Shown piece by piece: positions 61,864-64,000 of a stretch of 64,000 bases of DNA. Origin of the DNA: OLB4 sp002050165 (lineage in GTDB: Bacteria > Bacteroidota > Ignavibacteria > Tepidaquicellales > Tepidaquicellaceae); contig SZPC01000003.1 of the NCBI GenBank assembly GCA_030263475.1, positions 186,001 through 250,000 on the forward strand, given 5' to 3'. The notes under the pieces were generated by a model, which was given only the letters and a program-made list of their open reading frames with translations, had not been told where the DNA came from and made no database searches. The position numbers and the translations under genes were made by a program. How positions within the stretch are numbered: position 1 is the stretch's first letter; every line of letters begins with the position of its first letter.

Positions 61864-62619
61864 TTATTTCAAAGCAAATTTTTTAAATCTATCGTTAATT
61901 CTCCCCCAGTGAAGGTTATCGATAAAGTTGTCAATATATGTACCGCGTGCCGGACCGTCTTTATGGTAATAAGCGTGCTCGAAGACATCGCACGGTATTA
62001 TTGGAATTCCGCCCCATATTGCTCCGTAGTGGTGTTCGTCCACAAGCACATTGATTAACCTGCCACTGTAAAGCAAATCGTACGCAAGCACTCCCCAGCC
62101 GGAAAGTTTAGCAGAAACCGCAGCCGCTTTGAAATCTGCACGCCAGTTTTCCATGCTCCCGAATTCTTTAACTATTGCATCGGATATTTCCGGTCCCTTT
62201 GACGGATCGCCATCACCACCAATGACGTCCCAATAAATTTCATGTAAAAGCGCTCCGGCGTGATTCCAGGTAAACCGGCGCTTCAGTTCTCCAACTTCAC
62301 TGTAATTTCCGTTCGCTTTCGACCGGTCGGCGGATTGTAAGCCGGATTCAATCTTGTTGAGAGCGGTTACATATCCTTTCTGGTGCACATTGTAATGCCA
62401 GTTTGCCGTATCCTTATCTATTACATTGCTTAACAAAATCTCCGCTTCCGCGTCCGAATAAGGGCGCTTAGCAAATTTCCATTCATAAACCGAACCGGAT
62501 TTTTCAGTAGTCTCGGACTTCAGATTTGATATTATCCCCGGGGCGAAAGAAAGCGCCGTTACACCCATTGCGCCCCTCTTTATGAATTCCCTCCGGGAGC
62601 TTTTATTTCTTTTGCTCAT
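61864..62619 (-). CDS. Fe/Mn superoxide dismutase with twin-arginine leader
   Basis: Superoxide dismutase (251 aa). The N-terminus SSRREFIKRGAMGV followed by a hydrophobic stretch is a Tat signal (RRxFxK), so the folded, metal-loaded enzyme should be exported. Metal ligands appear in order: His in WHYNVHQKG, His in TWNHAGALLHEIYWDV, and Asp and His in CDVFEHAYYHKDGPARGTY, with GWGVLAYD nearby. Whether Fe or Mn is used cannot be told. It is preceded by the iscA-like gene, with a terminator hairpin between them. Confidence 0.9.
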   Translation of the reverse strand: MSKRNKSSRREFIKRGAMGVTALSFAPGIISNLKSETTEKSGSVYEWKFAKRPYSDAEAEILLSNVIDKDTANWHYNVHQKGYVTALNKIESGLQSADRSKANGNYSEVGELKRRFTWNHAGALLHEIYWDVIGGDGDPSKGPEISDAIVKEFGSMENWRADFKAAAVSAKLSGWGVLAYDLLYSGRLINVLVDEHHYGAIWGGIPIIPCDVFEHAYYHKDGPARGTYIDNFIDNLHWGRINDRFKKFALK

Positions 62620-62670
62620 TTCGCTTAAAGTAAAAAATTTAATTTAAAAATTGAAGTATCTTTGTTAAAT

Positions 62671-62708
62671 AAAAACACACAATATAAATAATGAAATAAT
62701 ATTGTGTG
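62671..62708 (-). terminator. Terminator-like hairpin after iscA-like gene
   Basis: A perfect 10-bp inverted repeat, CACACAATAT (62676-62685) and ATATTGTGTG (62699-62708), with a 13-base loop, is followed on the minus strand by TTTTTATTT. It begins 21 bp past the iscA-like stop and separates it from the superoxide dismutase gene. Confidence 0.7.
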
Positions 62709-62728
62709 CCGGATAATTTAATAAAATT

Positions 62729-63100
62729 TTAAATTCCGAACGAGCTGCCGCAACCACAGGTCTTTTTGGCGTTCGGGTTATTAAAGATGAAACCCTTTCC
62801 GGTTAATCCATCCGAATAATCAATTTCAGTACCCTGAAGGTAAAGGAAACTTTTCATGTCAATTAATATTTTAATATTACCTATCTCAATGATTTCATCC
62901 GTCGGTCGCTCCTCGCAATCGAAACCTAATGTATATGTTAAGCCGGAACAACCACCACCTCTGACGCCTACCCGCAAACCGTAACTTCCTACCAGATTGC
63001 TTTCAGCCATTATCTTTTCAATTTCCTTCACTGCCTTCGGGGTAACGTGAACATCTTCGCTTACCCCCGGGATAAATTCATTATTTTGTGAATCTGTCAT
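62729..63100 (-). CDS. A-type iron-sulfur carrier protein (IscA/ErpA/HesB family)
   Basis: Protein of 123 aa with the three cysteines of A-type carriers: GVRGGGCSGLTYTLGFD and the C-terminal CGCGSSFGI. It would carry Fe-S clusters to acceptor proteins, which this genome needs for NarGH, the Hcr subunits and Bcr. It follows the cysteine desulfurase gene by 10 bp on the minus strand, so the pair is probably one Fe-S assembly operon. Which member of the family it is (IscA, ErpA, SufA) is not decidable here. Confidence 0.9.
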   Translation of the reverse strand: MTDSQNNEFIPGVSEDVHVTPKAVKEIEKIMAESNLVGSYGLRVGVRGGGCSGLTYTLGFDCEERPTDEIIEIGNIKILIDMKSFLYLQGTEIDYSDGLTGKGFIFNNPNAKKTCGCGSSFGI

Positions 63101-63110
63101 TCGTCATTAG

Positions 63111-64000
63111 TTAGTTTGGTTTACTTTCAGAATTCCTCAACTCCCACTTCGGGCTTTCAGATCTGATGTTTTGTACTGTGGAAACTAATTTTTCAATGAG
63201 ATAATTGACTTCAGCTTGTGTTGTAAATCTTCCGAAACCCAATCTGATGGTGCTCATTGCCTGTTCTTTCGTTAATCCTATACCTTTCAGGACGTGCGAT
63301 ATTTCCATGTCGCCGGATGAACAGGCGCTTCCGGTTGAAAAACAAATTTCATTCATCCCTGATATAAGGAGTTGCGAATCTACACAATCAAATCCTACGC
63401 TTAAGTTCCCCGGCAGGCGGTTGACGGGGTCACCATTGATGAAACTGTCCTCAATGTTTTTTATTGCATTTATAACCGAATCCCTGTAACTCTTTAGCCT
63501 TTCTGCTTCAGTTTCCAATTCATTTTGACAAAGCTCGCACGCTTTTCCGAAACCTACAATACCGGGTACGTTTAAAGTTCCACTCCTCAAATCCGATTCG
63601 TGTCCGCCACCGTGAATCTGTTTCGTTAGCTCCAATCCGGGTCGGTCTTTATTTAAATACAACCCGCCGGTTCCTTTAGGACCGTACAACTTGTGCGCGC
63701 TGAACGACATAAGATCTATCCCGGATTGCTTAACGTTGAGTTTAACCTTCCCCATTGCCTGAGTTGCGTCTGAATGAAATAATACATTTCGGCTCTTGCA
63801 AATATCCGCAATCTCCCTGATATTCTCTATCGTTCCGATCTCGTTGTTTGCTGCCATGATTGAAACAAGAATAGTGACGGGAGTTATTGACCTTGCCAGT
63901 TCGTCAATATCAATTCGTCCGAATCTGTCAACGTTCAGAAGTGTTATCTTAAAGCCCCGGTTGCTCAGGTAATTTACCGTATCGAGAACCGCGCTGTGCT
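63111..64000 (-). CDS. Cysteine desulfurase (NifS/IscS family), 5' end beyond window
   Basis: Partial gene: the frame continues to the last base of the window, giving about 296 C-terminal residues of a protein that is normally near 390-400. HSAVLDTVNYL at the window edge runs into ITPVTILVSIMAANNEIGTI; the PLP lysine is in SFSAHKLYGPKGTGGLYL; the sulfur-accepting Cys is in FSTGSACSSGDME. A methionine at 63857 is internal, not the start. It provides sulfur for Fe-S clusters and possibly for MoeB/MoaD. Followed by the A-type carrier. Confidence 0.93.
   Translation of the reverse strand, partial: HSAVLDTVNYLSNRGFKITLLNVDRFGRIDIDELARSITPVTILVSIMAANNEIGTIENIREIADICKSRNVLFHSDATQAMGKVKLNVKQSGIDLMSFSAHKLYGPKGTGGLYLNKDRPGLELTKQIHGGGHESDLRSGTLNVPGIVGFGKACELCQNELETEAERLKSYRDSVINAIKNIEDSFINGDPVNRLPGNLSVGFDCVDSQLLISGMNEICFSTGSACSSGDMEISHVLKGIGLTKEQAMSTIRLGFGRFTTQAEVNYLIEKLVSTVQNIRSESPKWELRNSESKPN

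Noticed and set aside
1..64000. CRISPR arrays, insertion sequences, integrases, prophage or attachment sites
   Set aside because: No repeated direct-repeat/spacer blocks, transposase or integrase motifs or terminal inverted repeats were seen in the window; acquisition of the aromatic cluster, if any, has left no obvious mobile element here.

Overview
The window is a 64 kb bacterial chromosome segment from an A+T-rich member of the Bacteroidota/Chlorobi side of the FCB group; my best guess is an Ignavibacteria-like lineage. The evidence is a short primary sigma factor of 284 aa without region 1.1, few recognisable Shine-Dalgarno sequences, several TTG or GTG starts (mobA, the Crp/Fnr gene, had, the acyl-CoA ligase, rpsL, rpsJ), Wzi-like outer-membrane barrels and many small lipoproteins. 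The placement rests on pattern recognition, not on a phylogeny.

Layout. (1) 1-14.9 kb, plus strand: anaerobic nitrate respiration and molybdenum cofactor supply. Genes are a TauE/SafE permease (cut by the window edge), mobA, a Crp/Fnr regulator, a membrane-anchored cytochrome c, narGHJI, a hemerythrin-like protein, a terminator, then moaD, moeB with a rhodanese domain, moaE, a moaC-mogA fusion and an ADP-forming acyl-CoA synthetase. (2) 14.9-21.4 kb, minus strand: a 4-hydroxybenzoyl-CoA reductase operon, namely a mocA-like cytidylyltransferase, xdhC, an SDR, a fused gamma-alpha subunit, an HcrB-type flavin/[4Fe-4S] subunit and a second hemerythrin-like protein. (3) 21.5-35.3 kb, plus strand: an ATP-dependent class I benzoyl-CoA reductase operon (bcrC, bcrB, bcrA, bcrD) with the ring-hydration and ring-opening enzymes dch, had and oah. 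Inside it are a saccharopine-dehydrogenase-like gene, an acyl-CoA ligase, an extra BcrB/HgdB-like protein, and a fusion of a ketopantoate-reductase-like enzyme to a BcrD/HgdC-type ATPase. (4) 35-64 kb: mostly housekeeping. It holds an SDR, a methyltransferase, tRNA-Arg, an esterase, rpoD, the str-tuf-S10 ribosomal cluster (ending abruptly after rplW) with a tRNA-Ile that has a UAU anticodon, an outer-membrane barrel, pcm, dacA, scpAB, a pseudouridine synthase, lysS, transsulfuration genes, PAP2, queE, a glycosyltransferase, lipoproteins, an exported superoxide dismutase, and an iscA-like plus cysteine desulfurase pair (cut by the right edge).

How the parts fit. The first 35 kb read as one physiological programme: anaerobic breakdown of benzoate and 4-hydroxybenzoate through benzoyl-CoA, coupled to nitrate. 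MobA would make the guanine-dinucleotide cofactor for NarG, while the separate MocA-like enzyme and XdhC would serve the cytosine-dinucleotide hydroxybenzoyl-CoA reductase. A near-perfect 24-bp palindrome with Crp/Fnr architecture lies between the divergent hydroxybenzoyl-CoA and benzoyl-CoA reductase operons, and a related site lies in front of the cytochrome c/nar operon, next to the Crp/Fnr gene. The least familiar part is the module at 25.4-32.3 kb, with two Rossmann dehydrogenase-like proteins and a second ATP-driven electron-activation pair inside the benzoyl-CoA operon.
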